Source: CAYMRB01 sp964392615 | GTDB lineage: Bacteria; Planctomycetota; UBA8108 | DNA: 33,327 bases | Assembly (NCBI GenBank): GCA_964392615.1 | Contig: CAYMRB010000050.1 | Span: 1-33,327, forward strand | Direction: 5' to 3' | In this document: positions 15,204 through 23,370 of the stretch, one piece after another | Layout of the letters: each line of letters begins with the position of its first letter | Position numbering within the stretch: the stretch's first letter is position 1 | The notes under the pieces: generated by a model | Databases searched by the model: none | Seen by the model: only the letters and a program-made list of their open reading frames with translations | Told to the model about the DNA's origin: nothing | Program-made: the position numbers and the translations under genes

Positions 15204-16502
15204 ATGCCGCCGCCTGAAACCGTCTCTCCGCTCGACGCCTTGACCGTGCTGACGACGCGCGCGAAGAAGCCGCGCGCTGCGGAGCTCGACCTCGAGGCCG
15301 CGCGCGGCCTGCACCTCGCCGCACCGATCGAGGCGCCGCGTGCGGGCAGCGCGTTTCCGGCGGATGGCGACGAGGTCGTGCGCGCTGCGCGGGATGGGTT
15401 CGCGCTCGGCGCGCCGGCGGCGGTCGACGACGAACGGGCGCTCGTCCGCGCTGACTCGGTCGACCAGAACCTCGCTTCCGACGCTGCCGTGCGCGTCGCG
15501 TGCGGCGATCTGCTGCCGCCGAGCGTCGCGTGTGTGGCGGCGGTCGACGGCGCGACGCAGCTCGGCAGCGAGCGCGTGCGCATCGAACGCGTCGCGGCGT
15601 GCGGCGACGGTCTGGCCGGGGGCGCTCGGCGCTCCGGACCGGAGCTCGAGTTCCCCGTCGGCACGGTACTTGATGGTCGACTAGAGGCGATCCTGCTGGC
15701 GCGCGGCGTCGCGCGAGTGAGCGCGTTCGTGCGGCCGACGGTCGGCGTTCTGTACCTCGGTCGCGATCTCGTCCACCCGGGCGCGCCCGCGACCGGCGCG
15801 CAGGTTCACGACCTCGACGGATTCTGGCTCGCTCGCACGCTCGAGGCGCGCGGCTTCGAGACCGTCGAGCTGAGCGACCCGGCACTCCTGCGGGGCGATC
15901 CCGCGCGCGGCCCGGATGCCCGCGCGTTCCACCGCATTCTGATGCGTTGCCGCTCGCGCAAGGTCCGCGTGCTCGTCATCTGCGGCGGCATCGGCGCCAG
16001 CGTCGCGGACGGCGCAGCCGAGCTCGTACGCCGTTTTCGCGGCGATGTCATCTTCGAAAGACTGCATCTCGATGGCTGCCCGTCGCTCCTGTGGGCCAAG
16101 CTCGATGAGATGGATGTCGTCGGACTCAGCGGCGCCCCGCTGGCGTGCGCGGCCGGTTTCGATCTGTTCTTGTTGCCGTGCCTGAGCGCGCACAGCGGCG
16201 TGCCGGCAGGAATTTGGGACTGGCGGCTCCTGGGTCGACTGCCCCACCGCGACGCGGGCCCCCCACTGTCAACGGGCATACATTCCGCCGCGGATGCCGA
16301 CGCGTCCGCGTGGCGCCTGCGGGCTGGGCGCCGCGTATCACGCGGAGATGGCGGGCTCGAGCTCGAGAATCGGCCCGCGGAGAGCCCCTTCGCGCCGGTC
16401 GCCGCTGGAGGGCAGGACTGGATCCTCGTCGATCCCGCCGCGCGCGACGGGTGTGCGAACTGGTGCCCGGTCGCGTTGACAGCATCGGGCGGGAGCCTAT
16501 AA
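15204..16502 (+). CDS. MoeA-like molybdopterin molybdotransferase family protein (divergent)
   Basis: 432 residues from ATG 15204. An in-frame ATG at 15120 would add 28 residues that look non-conserved. The layout follows MoeA: an N-terminal helix VSPLDALTVLTTRA, ARDGFALGAPA in place of MDGYA, ACGDLLPPSVACV, a central VGTVLDGRLEAILLARGV, then RPTVGVLYLGRDLV, VLVICGGIGASVADGAAE in place of the GG-x-S-x-G-x-x-D motif, and VVGLSGAPLACAAGFDLFLLPC in place of the GLPGNP loop. MoeA inserts molybdate into adenylated molybdopterin. Substitutions at several motifs make this a divergent or repurposed member. No other molybdenum-cofactor gene is in the window. The stop codon lies inside the -10 box of the next promoter. 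Confidence 0.6.
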   Translation: MPPPETVSPLDALTVLTTRAKKPRAAELDLEAARGLHLAAPIEAPRAGSAFPADGDEVVRAARDGFALGAPAAVDDERALVRADSVDQNLASDAAVRVACGDLLPPSVACVAAVDGATQLGSERVRIERVAACGDGLAGGARRSGPELEFPVGTVLDGRLEAILLARGVARVSAFVRPTVGVLYLGRDLVHPGAPATGAQVHDLDGFWLARTLEARGFETVELSDPALLRGDPARGPDARAFHRILMRCRSRKVRVLVICGGIGASVADGAAELVRRFRGDVIFERLHLDGCPSLLWAKLDEMDVVGLSGAPLACAAGFDLFLLPCLSAHSGVPAGIWDWRLLGRLPHRDAGPPLSTGIHSAADADASAWRLRAGRRVSRGDGGLELENRPAESPFAPVAAGGQDWILVDPAARDGCANWCPVALTASGGSL

Positions 16503-16503
16503 T
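16476..16503 (+). promoter_or_regulatory. Near-consensus sigma-70 promoter
   Basis: Perfect TTGACA at 16476-16481 and perfect TATAAT at 16498-16503 with a 16-base spacer. The -10 box contains the TAA stop of the MoeA-like gene (16500-16502). It should drive the two membrane-protein genes starting at 16855, with a leader of about 345 bases. Confidence 0.85.
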
Positions 16504-16854
16504 CGAACCTCGGAGCTCCCGGAACAGGAAAGCCTTGCAATCCCGGAACGTTCCGGAAAAATGGGCTCTGGGAGAATTGCACCAGGAGAATCACAACCCG
16601 GAAGGCCTTGTTCAGGTGTTTCGCGCGCTGTCGTTGGCCGCGAATCGGGTGTTGAGCTCTCTGTGCATGCGGCCCGCCAACTCTGTCCTTCACGCATCGT
16701 AGTCGAGGGTCTCATTTCTCTGGCACACTGCCACCGTGCGATCGCGGTGGGCTCGCGACGAGCCAAAAACAGTTGCCGGTAGGAATCTCGCTTCGGTTGC
16801 CTCGGGACGGGGAAGGCCCGTAGGGAATGGACTTGACATGAAGGAGCCGTTGAA
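16504..16854 (+). other. Long untranslated leader with palindrome and a six-codon upstream frame
   Basis: No convincing protein gene. Near the 5' end is a 14-bp perfect palindrome CCGGAACGTTCCGG (16543-16556) followed by an A-tract, with a related half-site CCCGGAACA 24 bases upstream (16518). A short inverted repeat TGGCA-CAC-TGCCA is at 16721-16733. At the 3' end ATG 16838 opens a six-codon frame (MKEPLK) whose TGA overlaps the ATG of the next gene. The AAGGAG ribosome-binding site of that gene lies inside this small frame. Confidence 0.55.
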
Positions 16855-17715
16855 ATGAGTGCGTTGGCGAAGGTCTTTGTCGTCTTCATCTTCCTGCTGA
16901 GTGTGACGTTCTTCGGGACCTCCGCGACCCTCTATCTGACGCGCGAGGACTGGAAGAGCAAGTACGCCACGTTCAAGGATCAGGTCACCAAGAAGATCGA
17001 CGAGCTGGAAAAGCACGCTGAGGATCAGAAGGCCACGATCGACCACCAGTCGACGCGTCTCGCTCGCGTGTCGAAGAGCGAGAAGGTCCTGGCCGATGAC
17101 CTGGCGGATGCGCGCGACCAGCTCAAGTCGAAGGAAGGCGAGCTCGCCCGCGTGCGCGGCGAGCGGGACGCGGCAATCGGCGAAAAGACCTCGACTCAGA
17201 ACGAGCTCGCCGCCGAGAAGAACCGCACCACGACATTGATGGCGAAGCTCGAGGAGTCGCATACGCGCGTCGAGGACGCCACCACGAAGCAGAAAGACGC
17301 CGACGCCCGCATGTTCCGCATGAAGGGTGATCTCGACCGCACGACGGACGAGCTGTCGGTCGCCCGCATCGAGTACGAGGAGCTGCGCAGCGAGCACACG
17401 TCGCTTCAGATCCAGATGGACGCGATCACGACGAAGCTCGGTCCGGACGGCGTGCTCGCTCTCATTCGCGGCGTGGCGCCCCCGATCGACGGAATCGTCG
17501 AGGACGTCGATCCGGCTCTCCGGCTCGTCGTGCTGTCCGTCGGCAAGAACGACGACGTCAAGCCCGGCTACGAGTTCACGCTCTACCGCGACGACAAGTT
17601 CGTCGCCAAGGTCCAGGTCACGAAGGTATACGACAACCTCTCCGGCGCGCGGATCCTCCTGCCCGAGGGCGCGGTCGTCAACAAGGGTGATCGCGCGACC
17701 ACGCGGATCAACTGA
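16855..17715 (+). CDS. Membrane-anchored coiled-coil protein
   Basis: 286 residues with three parts. Residues 5-27 are a single N-terminal membrane helix (AKVFVVFIFLLSVTFFGTSA). Residues about 35-200 form a long, highly charged coiled coil (KKIDELEKHAEDQKATIDHQ and so on). Residues about 203-286 form a compact beta-rich domain (IDGIVEDVDPALRLVVLSVG, KPGYEFTLYRDDKFVAKVQV, GARILLPEGAVVNKGDRA). I associate this architecture and C-terminal phrase with a planctomycete family of unknown function; the domain recalls the beta-barrel end of MreC-like proteins. The ATG has AAGGAG eight bases upstream. It is co-transcribed with the Asp-rich protein gene 17 bases downstream and sits just before the mre cluster, suggesting a cell-envelope role. 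Confidence 0.8.
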   Translation: MSALAKVFVVFIFLLSVTFFGTSATLYLTREDWKSKYATFKDQVTKKIDELEKHAEDQKATIDHQSTRLARVSKSEKVLADDLADARDQLKSKEGELARVRGERDAAIGEKTSTQNELAAEKNRTTTLMAKLEESHTRVEDATTKQKDADARMFRMKGDLDRTTDELSVARIEYEELRSEHTSLQIQMDAITTKLGPDGVLALIRGVAPPIDGIVEDVDPALRLVVLSVGKNDDVKPGYEFTLYRDDKFVAKVQVTKVYDNLSGARILLPEGAVVNKGDRATTRIN

Positions 17716-17732
17716 CGAGAGGAGCGCGTACC

Positions 17733-18260
17733 ATGGCGACCCACACGAACGAAGACATCATCGAGAAAAGGGACACCAGTCCCGTCGCGACGAGCTGCAT
17801 CGTCTTCGCGACCTTGGCGCTCCTCGGCGCGATCGCGCTGCAGGTCGCCGAGATTCGCGAGATTCGAGCCGACTATGGCCCGTCGGAGCGCAACAAGGGT
17901 GTCGTCCTGCGGACGGAGAGCGACTACAACGACCTCGAAAACCGCATCGACGACGTTCTGCGCGACACGAAGATCGCCGACAGCGATCGCGAGTCCAAGA
18001 CCGTCGAGTCGAAGATCGCTCCGGGTGAGCAGATCGAATCCGGCAAGCTCGCCGACAAGGCGCGCGAGTTCGAGGATGATGACGACGACATGGCCGGCGG
18101 CGACGACGACGACGCAGCCGGCGACGACGACGACGCAGCCGGCGACGACGACGACGATGATTTCGGCGGCGGCGACGACGACGACGATTTCGGCGACGAC
18201 GACGACGATTTCGGCGACGACGACGACGACGATTTCGGCGACGACGACGACGAGTTCTGA
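17733..18260 (+). CDS. Single-span membrane protein with a poly-Asp C-terminal tail
   Basis: 175 residues. One membrane helix at about residues 20-42 (SCIVFATLALLGAIALQVAEI) follows a short polar N-terminus. Residues 43-112 are charged and probably helical. Residues 113-175 consist almost only of Asp with Gly, Ala and Phe spacers, in units such as AAGDDDD and DDDDDFGD. The tail should be disordered, extremely acidic, and able to bind Ca2+, other metals or basic proteins; phenylalanines occur at regular spacing. The gene starts 17 bases after the coiled-coil gene, with GAGAGGAG upstream, and ends before a strong terminator. No named family is recognised. Asp-rich tails are prone to repeat-length change, so length may vary between strains. 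Confidence 0.75.
   Translation: MATHTNEDIIEKRDTSPVATSCIVFATLALLGAIALQVAEIREIRADYGPSERNKGVVLRTESDYNDLENRIDDVLRDTKIADSDRESKTVESKIAPGEQIESGKLADKAREFEDDDDDMAGGDDDDAAGDDDDAAGDDDDDDFGGGDDDDDFGDDDDDFGDDDDDDFGDDDDEF
18098..18255 (+). repeat. GAC-rich coding microsatellite (poly-Asp tail)
   Basis: Nested repeats of GAC codons interrupted by GGC, GCAGCC or TTC. A 21-bp unit with one GCA-GCC-GGC spacer followed by GAC codons occurs twice in a row at about 18114-18155, and units ending in TTCGGC follow. All are in frame and encode the Asp-rich tail. Confidence 0.85.
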
Positions 18261-18301
18261 TCGTCTCGCCGCTCTCTGAGCTCCATTCCCCACGACGGAA
18301 G

Positions 18302-18366
18302 ACGCCCGTCTTGACCAGCTTCGGTCCGCAGGATCGACATCGCGCTGGCAGAGACGGGCGTTTTTC
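18302..18366 (+). terminator. Intrinsic terminator after the Asp-rich protein gene
   Basis: ACGCCCGTCT (18302-18311) pairs perfectly with AGACGGGCGT (18352-18361), followed by a run of T. The 40-base loop contains a second stem CCAGC/GCTGG (18315-18319 with 18344-18348). This separates the two membrane-protein genes from the mre operon. Confidence 0.85.
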
Positions 18367-18465
18367 TGTAGGGTGTGCTGCTGCTTCGCAGTTCCCGCTT
18401 GGTCCGTTGACAGGAGTTCGCGCGACGCCCACCTCGGCGTCGGCGGTTTAGAGGAGACTCCGTCG

Positions 18466-19518
18466 GTGGTCGTATCGAAGGTGCTGGGCCTGTTCTCTGT
18501 GGACATGGGCCTCGATCTGGGCACGGCGAACACCCGCGTTTGCGTCGCGGGCAAGGGCGTCGTGCATCGCTCCCCGTCCGTCGTCGCCGTCAAGAAGGGC
18601 ACGCACGATGTGCTCGACCGCGGCGCCGCGCTCGGGGCGACCGCAAAGGTGATGCGCGGCCGCGAGCCGCTGTCGATCGACGTGATCCGACCGCTCAAGG
18701 ACGGCGTGATCGCGGATTTCGACATGACGGAGGCGCTCATCGGCCAGCTCATCCGGCGCGTGCACAACCGTCGCCGCTGGATGAGCCCGCGGCTGCTGAT
18801 CAACGTGCCGTCCGGCATCACGCCGGTCGAAAAGCGCGCCGTCTTCAACGCGGCGGAGCGCGCCGGCGCGCGCAAGGTGTACCTCGTCGAGCAGCCGCGT
18901 GCGGCGGGGCTCGGCGCGGGGCTGCCGATTCACGAGCCGCACGGTCAGATGATCGTCGACGTCGGCGCCGGCACGACGGACGTGTCGATTCTGTCGCTCG
19001 GCGATGTCGTCGTCTCGCGGAGCGTCAAGGTCGCGGGCGACGCGATGGACGACGCGATCGTCAGCTACCTGCGCCGCAACTTCAACATTCTCATCGGCGC
19101 GAACACGGCTGAGGACATCAAGATCGGCGTTGGCACGGCCTACCCGCACGGTCGCGACGAGGTCATGGAAGTCCGGGGCCGCGAGCTCCTCGCCGGCGTG
19201 CCGCGCGCGATCACGCTGAGCTCGTTCGACGTTCGCGAAGCGCTGCGCGAGCCGATCGGCCAGATTCTCGACGCCGTGCGCACCACGCTCGAACAGATCG
19301 GGCCGGAACTCTCCGGCGATCTTCTCGAGTCGGGGCTGACGCTGTGCGGCGGCGGCGGACTGCTTCATGGTCTCGCGGACCTCATCTCCGAGGAGACCGG
19401 CCTCATCGTGCACACCGTCGACGAGCCGATGTCGACCGTCGCGCGCGGTCTGACGGTGTTTCTCGAGTACCTCGACGACTTCGTCGCGATCCTCGAGAGC
19501 GCCGAGGACGATCTCTGA
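18466..19518 (+). CDS. mreB: Rod shape-determining protein MreB
   Basis: 350 residues, the usual MreB length. This actin-like ATPase forms membrane-attached filaments that direct cell-wall elongation. Actin-fold motifs are visible: phosphate loop 1 GLDLGTANTRVCV, SPSVVAV, the connecting PLKDGVIADF, phosphate loop 2 VDVGAGTTDVSILSL, and the adenosine-binding LTLCGGGGLLHGL. The start is GTG 18466 with GAGGAG nine bases upstream; it gives the family N-terminus SKVLGLFSVDMGLDLG with its amphipathic membrane-binding beginning. An earlier in-frame GTG (18373) lies next to the upstream terminator and is unlikely. TTGACA at 18407-18412 could be a -35 but has no good -10. It is first gene of mreB-mreC-mreD-mrdA-rodA. 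Confidence 0.96.
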   Translation: MVVSKVLGLFSVDMGLDLGTANTRVCVAGKGVVHRSPSVVAVKKGTHDVLDRGAALGATAKVMRGREPLSIDVIRPLKDGVIADFDMTEALIGQLIRRVHNRRRWMSPRLLINVPSGITPVEKRAVFNAAERAGARKVYLVEQPRAAGLGAGLPIHEPHGQMIVDVGAGTTDVSILSLGDVVVSRSVKVAGDAMDDAIVSYLRRNFNILIGANTAEDIKIGVGTAYPHGRDEVMEVRGRELLAGVPRAITLSSFDVREALREPIGQILDAVRTTLEQIGPELSGDLLESGLTLCGGGGLLHGLADLISEETGLIVHTVDEPMSTVARGLTVFLEYLDDFVAILESAEDDL

Positions 19519-19644
19519 GCGCGAAAGGCCTTCTCCCGCGACCGCTGGACGGTTAGAATCCCTTCGCTGGTCTCCGCGCCCGCGGAGGCCCGTCGGAAGT
19601 GTGAAGAGTTCGGAAGTGCAGAGGCTGAAGAGGCGCGTCGTGAC

Positions 19645-20508
19645 GTGAGGCGACGGCGAAGGCGACGCATCGCGATGACGGAGCTCGCGTGCGTGGTGCT
19701 CCTCGTGATCCCACCGGCGTATCGCATCGCGCGGCACGCGGGGCATCTCGGCTTCCTCGAGGCGGAGGTGACTCCGGACGAGGCGGCCGAGGCCCTGCGT
19801 GAGGCGCGGCTGACGCAGCAGGCGGCGCAGGAGGACTTGCTGCGCCGCACGGAGGCCGAGCTCGCGACGCTGGAGCGTATCGCGCGGCGCATGGACCGCG
19901 CGGTCGGCACGGTCACGCGCGCCGGTCCGGCGGCGCGTCTCGCGGCGCGATACCGCGTCTCGACTGTCGACGTCGTGCCGTTCTGCGATCCATCGCCGAC
20001 GCGCCAGACGCTCTGGGTCGCGCTCGGCGAAGGCGGATCGGGCGCCCTGTCGTCGGACGCGGCCGTCATCTCTACCGACGCTCTCGCCAGCGACGCTCTC
20101 GTCGGCCGCCTCGTCGAGTCGCCGGCCATCTTGCCGCTCGGCCGTGTGCAGACACTGCTCGACCCGCACTTTCGAGTGCGTTTCTCCGCGGTCGATTCCG
20201 GAGAGGAGGGCGAGGTGACGGGCCTCCTGCGCGGTACCGAGCGCCGCGTCGACGGACGGCCGCTTCTCGAGGCGTTCCACCTGACGTCGTCCCGCGATCT
20301 CGCGCCCGGCACCGCGATCGTGACGGCCGGAGGCGACGGGATCTTTCCGCCGGGCCTCGTGATCGGCGAGGTCATCGACGCGCCGGGCTCGAGCGACGGC
20401 GGCGGGGTCACCGTGCGCGCGGCTGCGTCGCCGGATGACCTCGAGCAGGTCGTCGTCCTGACCGACGTCGTGCGCCGCGCGTTTGCGTCGCAGAGGGAGT
20501 CGCGATGA
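19645..20508 (+). CDS. mreC: Rod shape-determining protein MreC
   Basis: 287 residues starting at GTG 19645 (GAAGAGG upstream), beginning with a run of arginines and then one membrane helix (MTELACVVLLVIPPAYRIA). A coiled-coil segment (about 48-85) precedes the beta-barrel region. MreC-like phrases are RVQTLLDPHFRVRFSAVDSG, VTGLLRGT and AIVTAGGDGIFPPGLVIGEV. MreC bridges MreB and the PBP2 elongation enzymes in the periplasm. Sequence is divergent, but position between mreB and mreD and the four-base overlap (ATGA) with mreD support the call. TAGAAT at 19554-19559 in the 126-base gap after mreB may be an internal promoter box; no good -35 is seen. Confidence 0.85.
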   Translation: MRRRRRRRIAMTELACVVLLVIPPAYRIARHAGHLGFLEAEVTPDEAAEALREARLTQQAAQEDLLRRTEAELATLERIARRMDRAVGTVTRAGPAARLAARYRVSTVDVVPFCDPSPTRQTLWVALGEGGSGALSSDAAVISTDALASDALVGRLVESPAILPLGRVQTLLDPHFRVRFSAVDSGEEGEVTGLLRGTERRVDGRPLLEAFHLTSSRDLAPGTAIVTAGGDGIFPPGLVIGEVIDAPGSSDGGGVTVRAAASPDDLEQVVVLTDVVRRAFASQRESR

Positions 20509-20987
20509 GCGCGCTGCGGTCGATCGCTGTTCTCGCCGTGGTCGCCGCGTTCGCGTTGCTCGCCGCACCGCTCTGGGAGCTCGGCGGCGTGCGGCCCCAC
20601 TTCCTGCTGGTCGCGGTGCTGACGCTCGCGGCGCTGCGCCGTGCGCACGAGGCGTGGCTCGCGGCCATCGTCGTCGGTGCAGCGGTCGACTGGCTGTCCA
20701 TCGACCCGTGGGGCGTGCATCTCGCGTCGTTCGCCGCGGCCGTCGCGATCGTTCGTTCCGGCGTGCGCCACGGCTGGGCCGATCGCGCTGCGGCGCGGCT
20801 CGCGTTCCTGGCGGTCGGCGTCGTCGTCGCCTGTGCGGTGCGCGCCGCAGCGATGTGGGCGATCGCCGAGACGGCGTCCCCGCTGGCGGTCCAGATCGCC
20901 GCTGCCGCGTACACGCTCGTCGTCCTGTGGCCGGTAGCACGACTCGTCGGCGCGGTCGTCGGCCGTGAACCCGCCGGTGTGACCTGA
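20505..20987 (+). CDS. mreD: Rod shape-determining protein MreD
   Basis: 160-residue membrane protein with about five hydrophobic segments, the usual size of MreD. It overlaps the mreC stop (ATGA). The phrase RPHFLLVAVLTLAALR after the first helix and the loop VDWLSIDPWGVHLASF correspond to the family pattern of a P-D-x-x-L stretch and a D-x-x-S-x-x-x-x-G loop. MreD is the poorly conserved membrane partner of MreC in the elongasome; identification rests mainly on size, topology and order. Confidence 0.82.
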   Translation: MSALRSIAVLAVVAAFALLAAPLWELGGVRPHFLLVAVLTLAALRRAHEAWLAAIVVGAAVDWLSIDPWGVHLASFAAAVAIVRSGVRHGWADRAAARLAFLAVGVVVACAVRAAAMWAIAETASPLAVQIAAAAYTLVVLWPVARLVGAVVGREPAGVT

Positions 20988-21006
20988 CGTCGAGACGGGA
21001 GGAGCC

Positions 21007-23370
21007 TTGGTTCGCACGCGCGTTCGCATCCTGATGCTGATCCTGACGTTGCCGCTCGTCGCCATCGTCGCACGGCTCGCGATGCTGCAGCTCGATCCCG
21101 AGGCGCACTTCGCGTTCGCGGGCCGCGCCGTGCACCCGTCGATGCGCTTCGATCCGCCGCGCCGGGGAGCGATTCTCGACCGCAGCGGCCGGGTCATCGT
21201 CGAGAACATCCCCGTCTTCGATCTCGAGTTCGAGTACCGCCGCCTGAACCCGCGCGCGCGCTTTCTCGAGGTCATCTGTCGCGAGCTCGGCCGCGGCGGC
21301 AGCTTTCCGTCGCCGCTGGAGGTCGAGGACCACCTGCGGAGTCGCGTCGACCTCGGGCGGCTCCTGCGAGAGGAAGCGCGGCGGGCGGCGAGCCATGTCC
21401 CGATGGGCGACGCGCGCGAGAAGGAGGGCTGGGAGCTCTTGATCGAGGGCATCTCCTCGCGTGCCGCGCGTCGTATCGACGCGGCGGTCGGTGGATCGCC
21501 CGCCTTCAGAGACCTATTCCGGCTGAAACGGCCCCCCGCGAGCGACACCGAGCGAGACGACGACGAGGGCACCTGGAATCTCGAGTTCGCCCCATCCCGC
21601 GCGTTCGTGATGGAGCGAACGCTCCAGCGTCTCGCCGTGCGGCTGGAGGGCGTCGATTTTGCCGCGCTCGACGCACGCGTGCGCGATCGCCTCGCGAAGA
21701 TCGACCGCCAGGCCGAGCGAGATGCGGAGCGCCAGCGCGGGAGGGGGGCCGATGAATCGACCGCGCGGCAGGTAGCTCGGAACTCGCGCATCATCCTCTT
21801 CGGGAACGCGTGGCCGCTCGTGTCCGACGTGTCGGTGGACGCCGTCACGGACATCGAGTACTGGCCGGAGCTCTTTCCCGGCATCAGCGTGCGCGACACG
21901 GCCCGCCGCCACTACCCGCTCGGCGCGGCCGCGGGAGCCTTGCTGGGCTCGGAGCGCGAGCTGTCCAAGCCGGACGTCGAGCGGCTCAAGAGCGAGGGGC
22001 TGTTCCTGAACCGTTACCGCTCGATCCGCAGCGCCGAGGCGTTCGACGTCGTCCGCGACGGCGCGATGCGCCACCGCGATCGGATCGGCGCGAGCGGCCT
22101 CGAGAAGTTCTACGACGCTCGGCTGCGGGGGCGCTACGGCATGCGCGTCGTGCAGATCGACAAGTTCGGCCGGCCGCGCTCCATGCTCACGAGCCTCGCG
22201 GTCGAGCACGGTCAGAATCTGCACACGACCCTCGACGCGGAGCTGCAGCTATTCCTGTACGAGCTGCTCGCCGCGAAGTGCAACCCGCGGGACCCGAAAG
22301 AGGACGGCCCCGTTTCCGGGAGCATCGTCGTGATGGAGGTGCCGTCCGGCGCGCTGCTCGCGTCCGTCGGCTTCCCTAGCTTCGATCCGAACCGCCTGCG
22401 CGAGAGCGGGTACCTCGGCGAACTCGACCGGGGCTGGGGGCGTCAGACGACGGGCTGGCTGCTGGACCGCCCTCAGTGCTTTGCGCTCTATCCCGGCTCG
22501 ATCTTCAAGATCGTCACCGCAGCCGCGGCGCTCGAGAGCGGAAGAGAATGGGAGGGCGCCGTCGATCCGTTGCGCACGTATCGGTGCACTCACGTCTACG
22601 AGCTCAGCCCGGAGTCGCACCCGATTCGCTGCAATAGCAAGTTCGGTCACGACCAGATCTACGACATGGATCTGCTCGACGCGCTCAAGCACTCGTGCAA
22701 CACGTACTTCTACCACCTCGCCAATCGGCACCTCGAGCCGGCGATGCTGTCGCACTGGGCGCGCAACTTCGGCTTTGGAGAGCGTACCGGCGTCGACCTG
22801 CCGATCCACCGCGCCTACCGCGACGGGCGCCGCGCCCCCGAGAAGGACCTCGACCGCGGCAGGCTCTCGAAGGGACAGAAAGTGCGCGGTGTCATCGGGT
22901 CCTGTCACTTCGCCATCGGCCAGGTTCATGTGATGGCCACGCCGATGCAGGTCGCGTGCGCCGTCGGTGCGATCGCCGTCGATGGTGCGTTCCTGCCGAC
23001 GCCGTATCTGGTCGATCCGCCGGAGCCTCGCCCTTTGAGGTTCGGTAAGGAATACACGGTGCAAGCCATCCGCAAGGGTTTGCGCGAAGTGGTGCAAGGC
23101 GGCACGGCGGGCGAGTTGGAGGCGTACAACATCGCCGCCAAGACCGCTACCGCGCAGTTCGCCAGCAGGGACGTCGACGACCGCGACCACGCTTGGCTCG
23201 TCGGCTTCGGTCCGCTGCCGGATCCGACGACCGTGTTCGTCATCGTGCTGGAGAAGAGCACCAAGGGAGGCGGCGAATCGTGCTGGCGACTCGCGAAGGA
23301 GCTGCTCGATCGCCTCGCCGCGCGCGATCCTCGTTTCCTGCGCACACGCGACGAGGGAGGTGAGCCATGA
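21007..23370 (+). CDS. mrdA: Penicillin-binding protein 2 (elongation transpeptidase)
   Basis: 787 residues, longer than the usual 600-680 because of an expanded N-terminal pedestal region (about 100-330, with charged low-complexity stretches). It has an N-terminal membrane helix, and the dimerisation-domain opening PPRRGAILDRSGRVIVENIP at 48-67. The transpeptidase motifs are S498-x-x-K501 (YPGSIFKIV), S563-C-N565 (KHSCNTYFYHL) and K712-T-A (AAKTATAQF), where Ala replaces the Gly of the normal KTG. PBP2 cross-links peptidoglycan during elongation together with RodA, encoded next with a four-base overlap. The TTG start at 21007 follows GGGAGGAG closely; ATG 21034 is an alternative. Confidence 0.93.
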   Translation: MVRTRVRILMLILTLPLVAIVARLAMLQLDPEAHFAFAGRAVHPSMRFDPPRRGAILDRSGRVIVENIPVFDLEFEYRRLNPRARFLEVICRELGRGGSFPSPLEVEDHLRSRVDLGRLLREEARRAASHVPMGDAREKEGWELLIEGISSRAARRIDAAVGGSPAFRDLFRLKRPPASDTERDDDEGTWNLEFAPSRAFVMERTLQRLAVRLEGVDFAALDARVRDRLAKIDRQAERDAERQRGRGADESTARQVARNSRIILFGNAWPLVSDVSVDAVTDIEYWPELFPGISVRDTARRHYPLGAAAGALLGSERELSKPDVERLKSEGLFLNRYRSIRSAEAFDVVRDGAMRHRDRIGASGLEKFYDARLRGRYGMRVVQIDKFGRPRSMLTSLAVEHGQNLHTTLDAELQLFLYELLAAKCNPRDPKEDGPVSGSIVVMEVPSGALLASVGFPSFDPNRLRESGYLGELDRGWGRQTTGWLLDRPQCFALYPGSIFKIVTAAAALESGREWEGAVDPLRTYRCTHVYELSPESHPIRCNSKFGHDQIYDMDLLDALKHSCNTYFYHLANRHLEPAMLSHWARNFGFGERTGVDLPIHRAYRDGRRAPEKDLDRGRLSKGQKVRGVIGSCHFAIGQVHVMATPMQVACAVGAIAVDGAFLPTPYLVDPPEPRPLRFGKEYTVQAIRKGLREVVQGGTAGELEAYNIAAKTATAQFASRDVDDRDHAWLVGFGPLPDPTTVFVIVLEKSTKGGGESCWRLAKELLDRLAARDPRFLRTRDEGGEP

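Noticed and set aside
16561..16782. 74-codon frame in the leader before the coiled-coil gene
   Set aside because: No ribosome-binding site, mixed low-complexity composition and no family match; a transcribed leader is the simpler reading.
18407..18440. mreB promoter based on a perfect TTGACA
   Set aside because: No acceptable -10 box lies 15-19 bases downstream, so it is only noted.
18448..21899. Very long open frames on the minus strand opposite mreB-mreC-mreD-PBP2
   Set aside because: They are Arg/Ala-rich, match no family and mirror well-recognised plus-strand genes. GC-rich codon use produces such antisense frames.
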